NCBI GenBank assembly: GCA_947441115.1
Contig: CANESS010000004.1
Span: 1 to 45,126 of the forward strand
Length of the DNA: 45,126 nt
Direction: 5' to 3'
Source: Saprospirales bacterium
GTDB lineage: Bacteria > Bacteroidota > Bacteroidia > Chitinophagales > JADJOU01
The notes beneath the pieces were generated by a model. The model was not told the DNA's origin. It worked only from the letters and a program-made list of their open reading frames with translations, and made no database searches. Shown in pieces: positions 1 to 8,781 of the stretch; position 1 is the stretch's first letter, and the number at the start of each line of letters is the position of its first letter. The translations under genes were made by a program, and so were the position numbers.

Positions 1-734
1 ATATGGGAACTGTTTCGAATACATCGTTGGGAGTTATGGGAAATTATGGATTATCCGATAGACTCAATTTCATTTTTAATTTGCCCTATGTTCAAACCAA
101 AGCTTCTGCCGGAAATATGCAAGGGCAGAATGGCGTTCAAGATATAGCCCTATGGCTGAAGTATGCATTGATACAGAGAAAGATATCCAAAGGGGATTTG
201 CAAATAATACCTGCTTTAGGATATTCTATGCCTACGAGATACTATACCCCAGATGTATTGCCTCTGTCAATAGGTATGCAGAGTAGAGTATGGAGCTATC
301 GTATGATAGTCGATTATGAAAAAGATCATTGGTACTTCACAGGATCCTCTACCTATATGCATCGGCAGAATATTTTTCTAGATAGAAATACCTATTACAC
401 CGATAGACAGATTTATTCCAATGAAGTTATCATGCCAGATGTTTGGATGTGGAATGCCCGCTTTGGTTATAGAAATCAAGATATCATAGCCGATGTATTT
501 TATGAAAATATGAATACCATAGGCGGATTTGATATCGCGCGCAATGCCATGCCATTTCCTAGTAATAATATGGACTATCATCGTATAGGGGCTTATTTTA
601 AATATGAGACCCCTGTGAACGGACTTTCTATTCTGGCTAATGGCTTTACCACTTTAGCTGGAAGGAATATGGGGCAATGGTCGGGCATTGGATTGGGTGC
701 TTTTTATATTATTGATATGACAAAAAAACATTAA
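1..734 (+). CDS. Outer-membrane beta-barrel protein, MetA/transporter-like (5' end outside window)
   Basis: The reading frame is open to the left edge, so the first Met in the track is probably internal; a signal peptide and the first strands are missing. The visible part has alternating polar/aromatic segments typical of outer-membrane strands. The stretch NYGLSDRLNFIFNLPYVQTK followed by GVQDIALWLKY resembles the MetA-pathway/'transporter' beta-barrel family (about 300 residues), which is proposed to let small hydrophobic compounds through the outer membrane. The C-terminal strand ends in aromatic residues (GAFYIID). It lies 42 bases upstream of the haloperoxidase-like lipoprotein on the same strand, so the two are probably co-transcribed. 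The substrate is unknown. The beta-barrel call is solid, the family assignment is from memory of the motif. Confidence 0.65.
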   Translation, partial: MGTVSNTSLGVMGNYGLSDRLNFIFNLPYVQTKASAGNMQGQNGVQDIALWLKYALIQRKISKGDLQIIPALGYSMPTRYYTPDVLPLSIGMQSRVWSYRMIVDYEKDHWYFTGSSTYMHRQNIFLDRNTYYTDRQIYSNEVIMPDVWMWNARFGYRNQDIIADVFYENMNTIGGFDIARNAMPFPSNNMDYHRIGAYFKYETPVNGLSILANGFTTLAGRNMGQWSGIGLGAFYIIDMTKKH

Positions 735-776
735 TTATAGTAAGTTCATACTATTTTAAAATTTAAAAATAATTTC

Positions 777-2309
777 ATGCGATATATTACAATATTTTTG
801 CTATCATTTTTGTTAGCTTGTAAGAAGGATATACAAGAGGTCAATATGGTTTATCCAAAATTAGATCCAATTAAAGGGGATGCAAAAGCGGGGAATTGGA
901 AACCTATACTCTTGACTAGTCCAAATGAGGTGGCTTGTCCTGCCCCCGTGTCGATAAATTCTACACGTTATCAAGGAGAAACTCAAGAGATATTGAACTT
1001 GCAGAAAAATATGTCAGACGCCCAGAGAACCATAATTAACTATTGGCGTGCTGGAGCGGTTTTGCGTTGGAATGAAATCATGCGTGAGCTGGTGGCTAAA
1101 AATAATATTCCACCATATCAGAATCCAGATGGTACCTATCCTGTGCCCAGTGCAGCCAATCCTTTTGCCTATCCTACTTTTCCATTTGCCAATCCGCCTT
1201 ATGCGGCTAGAGCCTACGCTTATCTGAGTGCGGCTCAATATGACGCTTTGGTTTCTGCTTATCATTATAAAGCACTTCATAAGAGATTAAGTCCTTCGGA
1301 GAATCAATCTCTCATTCAAAGTCATTTTTCTAGTACTTCGGGTTCATCTTTTCCTAGTGAAGATGCGGTAGTCATGGCAGTCTCTGTAGAGATGATGAAA
1401 TTGCTCTTTCCTGCGGATACAGCATTTATCAATCAAAAGTCAAGGGAGCATTTCACAGCTAGATTGGCAGGCGGAGGTAATGTGCGGGAAGAACTAGAAG
1501 CTGGACAAGCGATTGGTCAAGCCGTCGCAGCAAAATTTATAGCGAGAGCGAGAACGGATGGAGCGGGCACAGCAGGAGGCAATGTTGCTGTCTGGGAGTC
1601 TATGAAACAATCTGTCATAGCTAAAGGAGAAACCCCATGGCTAAGTCAAGAGACTCCACCTCGTCCACCAATGTTGCCTTTGTTTGGCAATGTGAAGCCA
1701 TTTTTATTCTCTGCAGCGGATATTGCGTCAAAGTTGAGACCAGTCCCTCCTCCATCTACTTCGTCTGCTCAGTTTAAGATAGAATTGGAAGAGGTGTATC
1801 AGGTTACGAGTAACCTTAATCGAGAACAAGAGCGAATCTGCATATTCTGGGCAGATGGTGTGCGTACCTACACACCGCCAGGACATTGGAATTATATAGC
1901 GAGTGAAGATTTCGTAAATCAACAAATCAGTGAAGTGCGCTGGGCTAGGAATTTAGCTCTTCTCAATATGACGCTTATGGATGCGGCCATTGTTTGCTGG
2001 GATGCTAAATATTATTATTTTAACCCTAGACCTATGCAGATGGATGCTAGAATAAAAACCACCGTTGGATTGCCTAATTTCCCATCCTACATATCTGGTC
2101 ATAGCACATTTAGTGGTGCTGCCTCTGCTATTTTATCTCATTTGACACCTAGTCAGGCAGGTAAGTATAATGCTATGGCCAAAGAGGCTTCTGAATCTAG
2201 AATCTATGGAGGTATACATTATCGCTCCGATTGTGAAGTAGGTTTATATACAGGAAATAAGGTAGGAGAGTTTGCAATAAAACGCGCCCTTTCAGATGGG
2301 GCCGATTAA
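777..2309 (+). CDS. Vanadium-dependent haloperoxidase / PAP2-fold lipoprotein
   Basis: The protein has 510 residues. The N-terminus MRYITIFLLSFLLACKKD is a lipoprotein signal with lipobox LLAC, so the mature protein is probably anchored through Cys15 and lies in the periplasm or outer membrane. The three parts of the vanadate/phosphate site of the vanadium haloperoxidase/PAP2 superfamily are all there and in order: K411-x6-R418-P, SGH ending at His442, and S-R475-x5-H481-x3-D485. Length and alpha-helical content fit the bacterial vanadium haloperoxidase-related group rather than the short membrane PAP2 phosphatases. Whether it oxidises halides or hydrolyses phosphate esters cannot be told from sequence, since both use the same residues. 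The upstream beta-barrel gene is a likely operon partner. Confidence 0.85.
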   Translation: MRYITIFLLSFLLACKKDIQEVNMVYPKLDPIKGDAKAGNWKPILLTSPNEVACPAPVSINSTRYQGETQEILNLQKNMSDAQRTIINYWRAGAVLRWNEIMRELVAKNNIPPYQNPDGTYPVPSAANPFAYPTFPFANPPYAARAYAYLSAAQYDALVSAYHYKALHKRLSPSENQSLIQSHFSSTSGSSFPSEDAVVMAVSVEMMKLLFPADTAFINQKSREHFTARLAGGGNVREELEAGQAIGQAVAAKFIARARTDGAGTAGGNVAVWESMKQSVIAKGETPWLSQETPPRPPMLPLFGNVKPFLFSAADIASKLRPVPPPSTSSAQFKIELEEVYQVTSNLNREQERICIFWADGVRTYTPPGHWNYIASEDFVNQQISEVRWARNLALLNMTLMDAAIVCWDAKYYYFNPRPMQMDARIKTTVGLPNFPSYISGHSTFSGAASAILSHLTPSQAGKYNAMAKEASESRIYGGIHYRSDCEVGLYTGNKVGEFAIKRALSDGAD

Positions 2310-2418
2310 ATATCAATAGCTGGTCTAATGTTTTGATAATTAACTTAGACGAATACTCTAATTCGCTCTCTATCAATTCTAGTTGCTAAAAATATAGTAA
2401 TAGAAAGCGAAAAATCAT

Positions 2419-2426
2419 TACTTTCG
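2419..2426 (+). promoter_or_regulatory. Possible -7 box of secDF (one mismatch)
   Basis: TACTTTCG differs in one place from the Bacteroidota -7 consensus TANNTTTG and lies about 45 bases before the secDF ATG. The leader that follows is very A-rich (taaaacaaaaaaagcgaagc), as is common before strongly translated genes in this phylum, where Shine-Dalgarno sites are rare. No clear -33 element is seen. Confidence 0.35.
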
Positions 2427-2470
2427 CAGACTATTTTTAAAAATTTTAATAAAACAAAAAAAGCGAAGCA

Positions 2471-5400
2471 ATGAAGCAAGGACAAGGTCTCGTCAGATTT
2501 ATCACCATATCAATGTTTTTGATATGTGCTTACTATCTTTCTTTTTCGGTAGTAGGATCGATGTTTACAAAATCGGAAAACGAGTATGTAGCAAAAAACA
2601 CCAGTTATCTAAAAAATGTATCTATAGATTCATTAAAGCAGTTAGAGCGCTATTATAGAACTAATTTCCGAGATTCATTTACCGAGAAGCCATACTTAGA
2701 TCTATGGATTACTACTTATGACTATAAGTCGATTAATCAAAACCAGCTTAATCTAGGTCTAGACCTAAAAGGTGGTATGAGTTTCGTATTAGAAGTAAAT
2801 CAGGGTGATATCCTACGTGCGCTTTCTAATAATTCAAAAGACCCAATATTCAATAAAGCTATTGACCAAGCTATTCAAGCACAGGCTAGCTCTCAAGATA
2901 ATTTCTCTTCTCTTCTATTGAAGGCGTATAATGATATAGATCCTAAAGCTTCTATGGCACCTATTTTCGCCACTAATCAGAAATATGCAGAAAAAATTAA
3001 GACTGGAGATAAGAATGATGCTGTATTGAAAGTATTGGAAACGGACATAAACTCTGCCGTCAATCAAACCTATAATGTCATCAAGTCTCGTATTAACCAA
3101 TTCGGCGTAGCAGAGCCTGTAGTGACTCTTCAGGAAGGAGCTGGACGAATTATAGTAGAGCTACCAGGTGCAGATGATCTTGCTCGAGTAAAAAAAATGC
3201 TTCAATCTTCTGCTAAGTTAGAATTCTGGCATGTGTATGATAATAGAGAAATAGCCAAAGGACTAGAGTCAGTTAATGAGACATTAAAAGGTCTCGCCAG
3301 CTTAGAAGCAAAAAAAGGTGGACCAGCAGCCGCTGCAGACACTGCGAAGAAAGATACCGCTGCGTCGAATGACATCGTGAGTAAAATAGCCGGTGCAGCC
3401 AGTGCTAAGACAGATTCGGCAAAAGATAAGGTTAATCCATTGTACGATATTTTCCAGCCAAACTATGATAGAAATACTGGTCAGTATTCCAAAGGTCCTT
3501 CATTAGGTATGGCTCACAGAAAGGATATAGATAAGATATCTCAGATGCTAGCTAGAGAAGAAGTAAAGAAAGACTTAAAAGGAGATGTGAAATTTCTATG
3601 GAGTGCCCAGCCAATAGACAAGGCAGGTAGAATTTATGAATTATTCGCTATCAAGGCTTCGACACCAGAAGCACCATTGACAGGTGATGTAATGACTAGT
3701 GCTATGCCAGGAATGGATGACAAGGGTCAGCAAGGAGTAGATATGGTGATGAACTCTGTAGGCGCTACTATATGGGAGCGTATGACGGCATTTGCGGCTA
3801 GTGGCGATCCAGCTTTCCCTAATAAGAGTATAGCTATCGTTATGGATAATATGGTATTCTCTGCACCGAGTGTAGGAGGACCTATTTCAGGAGGTAAGTC
3901 TCAGATTTCGGGTAGCTTCACAGCGCAGGATGCTAAAGATTTAGCTAATATATTGAACTCAGGTAAAATAGATGCTCCAGCTAAAATTATTCAAGAAGAA
4001 GTTGTAGGACCTACTTTAGGTCAAGAAACTATCAAGGCGGGTATGATTTCTCTATTAGTAGGATTGCTATTAATCTTAGCCTATATGTTTCTTCTATTTA
4101 AAGGACCGGGCATGGTAGCCAATATCTGTCTATTAGTCAATTTATTCTTCTTATTAGGCGTGCTATCTTCTATCAATGCTACCATGACCTTACCAGGAAT
4201 TGCGGGTATCGTATTGATAATAGGAGCAGCAGTAGATGCTAACGTGATTATATTCGAGCGTATAAAAGAAGAGATGCGTTCAGGTAAAGGTTACTGGGAT
4301 TCAGTAGCTGCTGGATATAAGCACTCATACTGGACGATTATTGATGCCAACGTGACTACCTTGATTACTTCATTGACCTTGATGTTTTTTGGTTATGGAC
4401 CTATCAAAGGTTTTGCCTTTACCTTAACCTTTGGTATTTTGACTTCATTGTTTACCGCAGTATTATTGACTAGAGAGCTTTTCAATATCAAACATGCGAA
4501 GAAGGAAGAAGTTAAATTTGTAGAGAGTTTTTATGACAAGTATTTTGTCAATTCTAATTTCCAATTTATCAAGAATAAGAAGTATGCATACATGTTTTCA
4601 ATGTTCTTTATTGTAGTTGGTGTCGCTTCTATTTTTACTAGAGGATTTGACCTAGGTGTCGACTTTATAGGAGGCCGTAGCTATGTGGTTACTTTCGATA
4701 AAAATGTAGATGCTCCTAAAATAAAAGAGGTTTTAGCGAATGGTTTCGATAAGAATATAGTGGTGAAAACCTTTGGTCAGCCTAATCAGGTTCAAATCAC
4801 TACCTCTCACTTATACGGTAAAGCTGGTGAGACTCAGGAAGAAGCCAAGAAGAATGATGAAATAGTCTTAAGTGAAATCTATAAAGGCGTTCAATCGTTT
4901 TATAATACTAAGCCAGAAGAGCTAGACTTTGATACAAAATATGTTTCAAACTTCAGGAAGATAGATGCAGCTATAGCGGATGATATCAAGAACAGTGCAC
5001 TATGGGTATCTATCATTGCTTTATTTGGTATTTTTGCTTATGTGTGGTTGAGATTTGATAAATGGCAGTTCTCTGTCGGAGCGATTGCAGCACTTATCCA
5101 TGATTTATTCTTCACACTTGGAGTCTTGTCTCTTTTAAAGGATGTCCTACCGTTCTCTTTAGAATTTAACCAATCGGTTATTGCGGCTATATTGACTATT
5201 ATCGGTTTCAGTACCAATGATACTGTAGTGATCTTCGATAGAATCAGAGAGTATAGAAAGAAATTTCCTCAAGAAGAATTCTCTAAAACTATCAATGATG
5301 CGATCAATGCTACATTGTCCAGAACAGTTATGACTGCTTCTACCTTGTTAATTGTATCTTTAGTCTTATTCTTCTTTGGCGGAGAGTCTTTAAGAGGATT

Positions 5401-5524
5401 TTCATTTACGATGGTGATTGGTGTTATTATCGGTACACTATCATCTATTTTTGTAGCGTCTCCGGTTGCTCTTGACTTTATTCATATGTTTGATAAAGGT
5501 TCAAAGGAAACAAAAAAGAAATAA
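2471..5524 (+). CDS. secDF: Protein translocase subunit SecDF (natural SecD-SecF fusion)
   Basis: This 1017-residue fusion uses the proton motive force to pull proteins out of the SecYEG channel on the periplasmic side. The SecD half starts with a membrane segment at about 10-32, then the motif LGLDLKGG (95-102) and a large periplasmic P1 region. An Ala/Lys/Asp-rich insert around 280-320 (PAAAADTAKKDTAA) looks like a flexible linker. The SecD membrane block includes GAAVDANVIIFERIKEEM near residue 585. The SecF half follows, with GVDFIGG near 728 and STNDTVVIFDRIRE near 913. The fusion is normal for Bacteroidota. The gene stands alone, between its own promoter region and a strong terminator. 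Confidence 0.97.
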   Translation: MKQGQGLVRFITISMFLICAYYLSFSVVGSMFTKSENEYVAKNTSYLKNVSIDSLKQLERYYRTNFRDSFTEKPYLDLWITTYDYKSINQNQLNLGLDLKGGMSFVLEVNQGDILRALSNNSKDPIFNKAIDQAIQAQASSQDNFSSLLLKAYNDIDPKASMAPIFATNQKYAEKIKTGDKNDAVLKVLETDINSAVNQTYNVIKSRINQFGVAEPVVTLQEGAGRIIVELPGADDLARVKKMLQSSAKLEFWHVYDNREIAKGLESVNETLKGLASLEAKKGGPAAAADTAKKDTAASNDIVSKIAGAASAKTDSAKDKVNPLYDIFQPNYDRNTGQYSKGPSLGMAHRKDIDKISQMLAREEVKKDLKGDVKFLWSAQPIDKAGRIYELFAIKASTPEAPLTGDVMTSAMPGMDDKGQQGVDMVMNSVGATIWERMTAFAASGDPAFPNKSIAIVMDNMVFSAPSVGGPISGGKSQISGSFTAQDAKDLANILNSGKIDAPAKIIQEEVVGPTLGQETIKAGMISLLVGLLLILAYMFLLFKGPGMVANICLLVNLFFLLGVLSSINATMTLPGIAGIVLIIGAAVDANVIIFERIKEEMRSGKGYWDSVAAGYKHSYWTIIDANVTTLITSLTLMFFGYGPIKGFAFTLTFGILTSLFTAVLLTRELFNIKHAKKEEVKFVESFYDKYFVNSNFQFIKNKKYAYMFSMFFIVVGVASIFTRGFDLGVDFIGGRSYVVTFDKNVDAPKIKEVLANGFDKNIVVKTFGQPNQVQITTSHLYGKAGETQEEAKKNDEIVLSEIYKGVQSFYNTKPEELDFDTKYVSNFRKIDAAIADDIKNSALWVSIIALFGIFAYVWLRFDKWQFSVGAIAALIHDLFFTLGVLSLLKDVLPFSLEFNQSVIAAILTIIGFSTNDTVVIFDRIREYRKKFPQEEFSKTINDAINATLSRTVMTASTLLIVSLVLFFFGGESLRGFSFTMVIGVIIGTLSSIFVASPVALDFIHMFDKGSKETKKK

Positions 5525-5546
5525 TTTTTGAGTAAACTATTCTATG

Positions 5547-5574
5547 AAAGGAGAGCCAGAGAGCTCTCCTTTTC
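5547..5574 (+). terminator. Rho-independent terminator of secDF
   Basis: A perfect 10-bp stem, aaaggagagc / gctctccttt, encloses a 6-base loop and runs into tttc, 22 bases after the secDF stop. The A-run on the other side could also allow it to act on minus-strand transcripts, but the ABC gene there ends about 90 bases away. Confidence 0.85.
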
Positions 5575-5661
5575 TTATAGGATTATATGTCAATGTAGCA
5601 CAAATACAATAGAATAATTCAGGAAACCTGCCTTGAGGGCTCAAGACCTTTTATAAATTTG

Positions 5662-6279
5662 CTATGGATTTAAATAGCTGTTTACCTTTAAAATAGATAT
5701 GCAGTCGATAAAATCCTTCTCTTTATTGCTTGCTATGATGGTAGTTCGCTGTCTGCTATAGGTTTCGAGTAGGTACCTGTAGAGTTGAAATCCTTGTTCA
5801 TCGAGAGTCTCTGTAGGTTCATCTAGAAGAATGATCTCGCTCGCAGTGAAAAAGGCTAGTGCGAGCTTGACGCGCTGTAGCATACCAGATGAAAACTGTC
5901 GAATCGGGATATCAGTGGGTAGTTGAAGGCTCTCATTAATAGCTTTGTTGGAGATTGATTTATATCGTTGTTTTATCGAAAAGTGAAAATCGAGCAATTC
6001 ATAAAAACTTAAATCTACGGGTAAATCTAGATAAGGTGCAGCATAGGTGATATGCTCAAATATAGATTCTACAGGGCGGCTATTTCCTTCGAAAGAGTAG
6101 CTAATCGAGCCTGAATTTGGGGTAATGAAACCCGCTAGAATTTTTAGAAGAGTTGATTTGCCAGAGCCATTGTGTCCAGCTATACCATAGCGACCGCCAC
6201 TTTCAAATTTAGCGGAAAGATTTCTAAAGATAATTTTTTTATGATAAGATTTTTCGAGGAGATTTAGTTCAATAAGCAT
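5662..6279 (-). CDS. ABC transporter ATP-binding protein, short stand-alone type
   Basis: A single nucleotide-binding domain of 205 residues. Walker A is GHNGSGKST (35-43), the signature region is QFSSGMLQRVKLALAFF (SSGM in place of LSGGQ), and Walker B with catalytic Glu is EIILLDEPTE. The length matches CcmA-type heme-exporter ATPases, but no permease, ccmB or cytochrome maturation gene is nearby, so the partner is unknown. It follows lpxA by 82 bases and may be read from the lpx operon or from its own promoter (TAGATTTG at 6326-6333). Confidence 0.8.
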   Translation of the reverse strand: MLIELNLLEKSYHKKIIFRNLSAKFESGGRYGIAGHNGSGKSTLLKILAGFITPNSGSISYSFEGNSRPVESIFEHITYAAPYLDLPVDLSFYELLDFHFSIKQRYKSISNKAINESLQLPTDIPIRQFSSGMLQRVKLALAFFTASEIILLDEPTETLDEQGFQLYRYLLETYSRQRTTIIASNKEKDFIDCISILKVNSYLNP

Positions 6280-6325
6280 ACAGATGTTAGTGAAGGTCGA
6301 ACGTTGATTCTTTTGTTATGGGTTT

Positions 6326-6333
6326 CAAATCTA
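6326..6333 (-). promoter_or_regulatory. -7 box TAGATTTG upstream of the ABC ATPase gene
   Basis: A perfect match to TANNTTTG on the minus strand, 47 bases before the ATG of the ABC ATPase gene, in the gap after lpxA. No -33 TTG at the usual 19-base spacing. Confidence 0.4.
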
Positions 6334-6361
6334 TAAATCGTCGAATCGATTAATCTTCTCA

Positions 6362-7156
6362 TCAACCGCCATTCCCATTCTTTCTAAAACCTTTCAGTAC
6401 CCCAATTTTAGATAAAGTAACGAAATTAATAATCATATCTCGCTCTGCGGTAGGAGTTATATCTGCTTCTATCATTTCGATACCTTTTGTGATATTAGAA
6501 TTACGGACGAAAAGAATTCTATAGACATCGAAAATATGATTAATCGTTTCTTGTGAAAAACCTCTTCGTTTCAATCCTACACTATTCACTCCATGGTAAG
6601 ACGCTGGCATACGCGCGGCTTTTACATAGGGCGGAATGTCTTTATTAATCGAAATGCCACCTGAGATATAACAATGTGCACCGATTCTCGTAAACTGTTG
6701 GACATTGATGTTTCCACCTAATATTGCCCAGTCTTCTACTATTACGTGGCCACCTAGATTACAAGAGTTGGCTATGATTACGTTTTCACCTACGATAGTG
6801 TCATGCCCTAGATGCACATAAGCCATGATTAGGCAGTTTTTACCTATCTTAGTAGTATTGGAATGGGTCGTTCCTCGGTTTATTGTTACACATTCTCTTA
6901 TGACACAGTTGTCTCCTATTTCGGCAGTTGTCTTTTCATTTTTGTATTTGAGATCTTGGGGTATTCCAGAAATGACGGCTCCAGGAAATATTTTACAGTT
7001 TTTCCCTATGCGGGCGCCATCCATAATGGTCACATGCGAGCCTATCCAGCTACCTTCTCCTATCTCTACATCGCCATAGATAGTGGTAAATGGATCTATA
7101 ATTGCAGTCTCAGCAATCTTAGCATTAGGGTGTATATATGAAAGTGGTTGTAGCAT
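6362..7156 (-). CDS. lpxA: Acyl-[ACP]--UDP-N-acetylglucosamine O-acyltransferase LpxA
   Basis: Catalyses the first step of lipid A synthesis in the cytoplasm, moving a 3-hydroxyacyl chain from ACP to UDP-GlcNAc. The first 190 residues are hexapeptide repeats that fold as a left-handed beta-helix (IDPFTTIYGDVEIGEGSWIG and so on). The catalytic His lies in the segment AYVHLGHD, and the helical C-terminal domain carries GLKRRGFS. Its 264 residues match the family. The start is 4 bases after the lpxC/fabZ stop, so the two are translationally close and certainly one operon. Confidence 0.96.
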   Translation of the reverse strand: MLQPLSYIHPNAKIAETAIIDPFTTIYGDVEIGEGSWIGSHVTIMDGARIGKNCKIFPGAVISGIPQDLKYKNEKTTAEIGDNCVIRECVTINRGTTHSNTTKIGKNCLIMAYVHLGHDTIVGENVIIANSCNLGGHVIVEDWAILGGNINVQQFTRIGAHCYISGGISINKDIPPYVKAARMPASYHGVNSVGLKRRGFSQETINHIFDVYRILFVRNSNITKGIEMIEADITPTAERDMIINFVTLSKIGVLKGFRKNGNGG

Positions 7157-7160
7157 AAGA

Positions 7161-8558
7161 TTATTTTTGTCTTTTAATAATAGTTGCCATCATCTCTGCT
7201 TCAGTAGCAATTTGATTGCCTATAAATATAGTTCCTTTCATTTCTACAATACCTCTGCGAATTGGCCCCATAAGCTCTACTTTCATTACGAGTGTATCTC
7301 CAGGAACCACTTTGCGTTTAAATTTGGCATTATTGATTTTGAGAAAATAGACATCGTAGTCTTTAGTATTTTCTACAGACTTTAAGGCTAACATCCCTCC
7401 ACACTGTGCCATAGCTTCTATTTGGAGCACTCCTGGCATCACATGATTGTCAGGGAAGTGCCCTGCAAAGAAATGTTCATTGACTGTGGTGTTTTTCACC
7501 CCTACGACATAGTTTTCAGTTACTTCGATGATTTTATCTACTAGCAGCATGGGAAATCTGTGAGGAAGAATATTCTGAATAGCATGAATATCATATACTG
7601 GATCCTTATTAGGGTCATATACCGGAGCTATAATTTTAGACTTAGTCTCCTTAATTTTAGCTTTCAGCATTTTGGCGAAATCGGTATTGATTTTGTGGCC
7701 AGGTCTAGTAGCTATAATATGTGCCTTTATAGAAGTGCCTATGAGAGATAAATCTCCAATCACGTCTAGTAACTTATGTCTGGTGGGTTCATTTTGAAAA
7801 TGGAGGTCTATATTATTTAGATAGCCTTCCGATTTCACCTCTATATCGGTTCTATTAAACAGTTTGGATAATTCATTGATATCTGTTTGACTAGGCATTT
7901 TGTCTACCAATATAATAGCATTATCTACACTGCCACCTTTTATAAGACCAGCTTCATAGAGTGTTTTCAATTCATGAAAGAATACAAAAGTTCTGCAAGG
8001 AGCTATTTCTTTTTCATAATCTTCTATATGGTCTATAGAGGCATGCTGCGGCCCTACTATCTGCGAGTTGTAATCTACCATAACTGTGACCTTATAGCTA
8101 TCGCTAGGCATAGCTATGATTTTAGATCCAGTAGCAGGGTCCTCTATATATAAATTATGATTGAGTTGAAATAGTTCGCGCGTTTCCTCTTGTCTAACAA
8201 TTCCTGAATTTTTAATCATTTGGACAAAGGCTCCAGCACTGCCATCCAGTATGGGCATTTCCTCATTATCTACAGTTATCAGTATATTGTCTATCTGAAG
8301 ACCTGCGAGAGCGGACAAGATATGCTCCACAGTATTGAGTTTGACTCCATCTTTGAGAAGTGTTGTACTGCGCTCTGAGGGTATGACATAGTCGCAATTA
8401 GCATCTATAATTGGTTGATTTGGCAGGTCTATACGTTGGAATTTGACACCGTGATTAGTGGTTGCAGGTTTAATAGTTAGTGTCACAGGCGCACCGCTAT
8501 GCAGTCCATGACCACTAATTGTGCACTCTTCTTTAATTGTTTGTTGGAAATTATTCAT
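7161..8558 (-). CDS. lpxC/fabZ: Bifunctional UDP-3-O-acyl-N-acetylglucosamine deacetylase / 3-hydroxyacyl-ACP dehydratase
   Basis: A 465-residue fusion typical of Bacteroidota. Residues 1 to about 305 are LpxC, the zinc deacetylase that commits to lipid A: zinc ligands are His79 (NTVEHILSAL) and the HKLLD pair, with the catalytic-site His in RPGHKIN. Residues from about 320 are FabZ, which dehydrates 3-hydroxyacyl-ACP in fatty acid synthesis: catalytic His in ILPHRFPML and Glu in the GVLQIEAMAQ helix. Joining the two puts competing users of the same hydroxyacyl pool on one polypeptide. Its own promoter is visible at 8582-8589, so it is not solely dependent on lpxD transcription. Confidence 0.97.
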   Translation of the reverse strand: MNNFQQTIKEECTISGHGLHSGAPVTLTIKPATTNHGVKFQRIDLPNQPIIDANCDYVIPSERSTTLLKDGVKLNTVEHILSALAGLQIDNILITVDNEEMPILDGSAGAFVQMIKNSGIVRQEETRELFQLNHNLYIEDPATGSKIIAMPSDSYKVTVMVDYNSQIVGPQHASIDHIEDYEKEIAPCRTFVFFHELKTLYEAGLIKGGSVDNAIILVDKMPSQTDINELSKLFNRTDIEVKSEGYLNNIDLHFQNEPTRHKLLDVIGDLSLIGTSIKAHIIATRPGHKINTDFAKMLKAKIKETKSKIIAPVYDPNKDPVYDIHAIQNILPHRFPMLLVDKIIEVTENYVVGVKNTTVNEHFFAGHFPDNHVMPGVLQIEAMAQCGGMLALKSVENTKDYDVYFLKINNAKFKRKVVPGDTLVMKVELMGPIRRGIVEMKGTIFIGNQIATEAEMMATIIKRQK

Positions 8559-8581
8559 TAATCGAACTATTCAATTTCTTA

Positions 8582-8589
8582 CAAATTTA
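8582..8589 (-). promoter_or_regulatory. -7 box TAAATTTG of lpxC/fabZ
   Basis: A perfect TANNTTTG on the minus strand, 23 bases before the lpxC/fabZ ATG. The expected -33 position falls on an inverted repeat, gggata-tt-tatccc (8608-8621), rather than on TTTG. Confidence 0.55.
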
Positions 8590-8607
8590 CACGAAAATTT
8601 TAATTAT

Positions 8608-8621
8608 GGGATATTTATCCC
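8608..8621. repeat. Inverted repeat GGGATA-TT-TATCCC at the lpxC -33 position
   Basis: Perfect 6-bp arms with a 2-base centre. It lies 19 to 32 bases upstream of the -7 box of lpxC/fabZ, where sigma would touch the -33 element. It is too short in the stem and lacks a T-run to be a terminator. It could be an operator; no regulator is identified. Confidence 0.35.
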
Positions 8622-8781
8622 GCATTATAGTTGTATAGTGTTTGTTAATTTGCCGACGGCAGTCAAAGCTATCTTGCAACCTATCAAATTAGCTAGATTT
8701 CATAACGGCTAAAAATTATGTACCATGAAGAATTTAACAGAATAAGCATTTAATAAGTAAGACTAATGCTGCGAACTACAA

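Noticed and set aside
2407-2426. Inverted repeat gcgaaa...tttcgc upstream of secDF
   Set aside because: Short arms that overlap a possible -7 box. Could be an operator, but a single 6-bp pair in this composition is not enough.
5662-6279. Calling the short ABC ATPase CcmA of heme export
   Set aside because: Only its length agrees. There is no ccmB/ccmC or cytochrome c maturation gene nearby, so a generic call is safer.
6825-7385. Plus-strand ORFs of 84-100 residues across lpxA and lpxC
   Set aside because: They lie antisense to two firmly identified genes, have odd composition and no promoter; shadows of the lpx genes.
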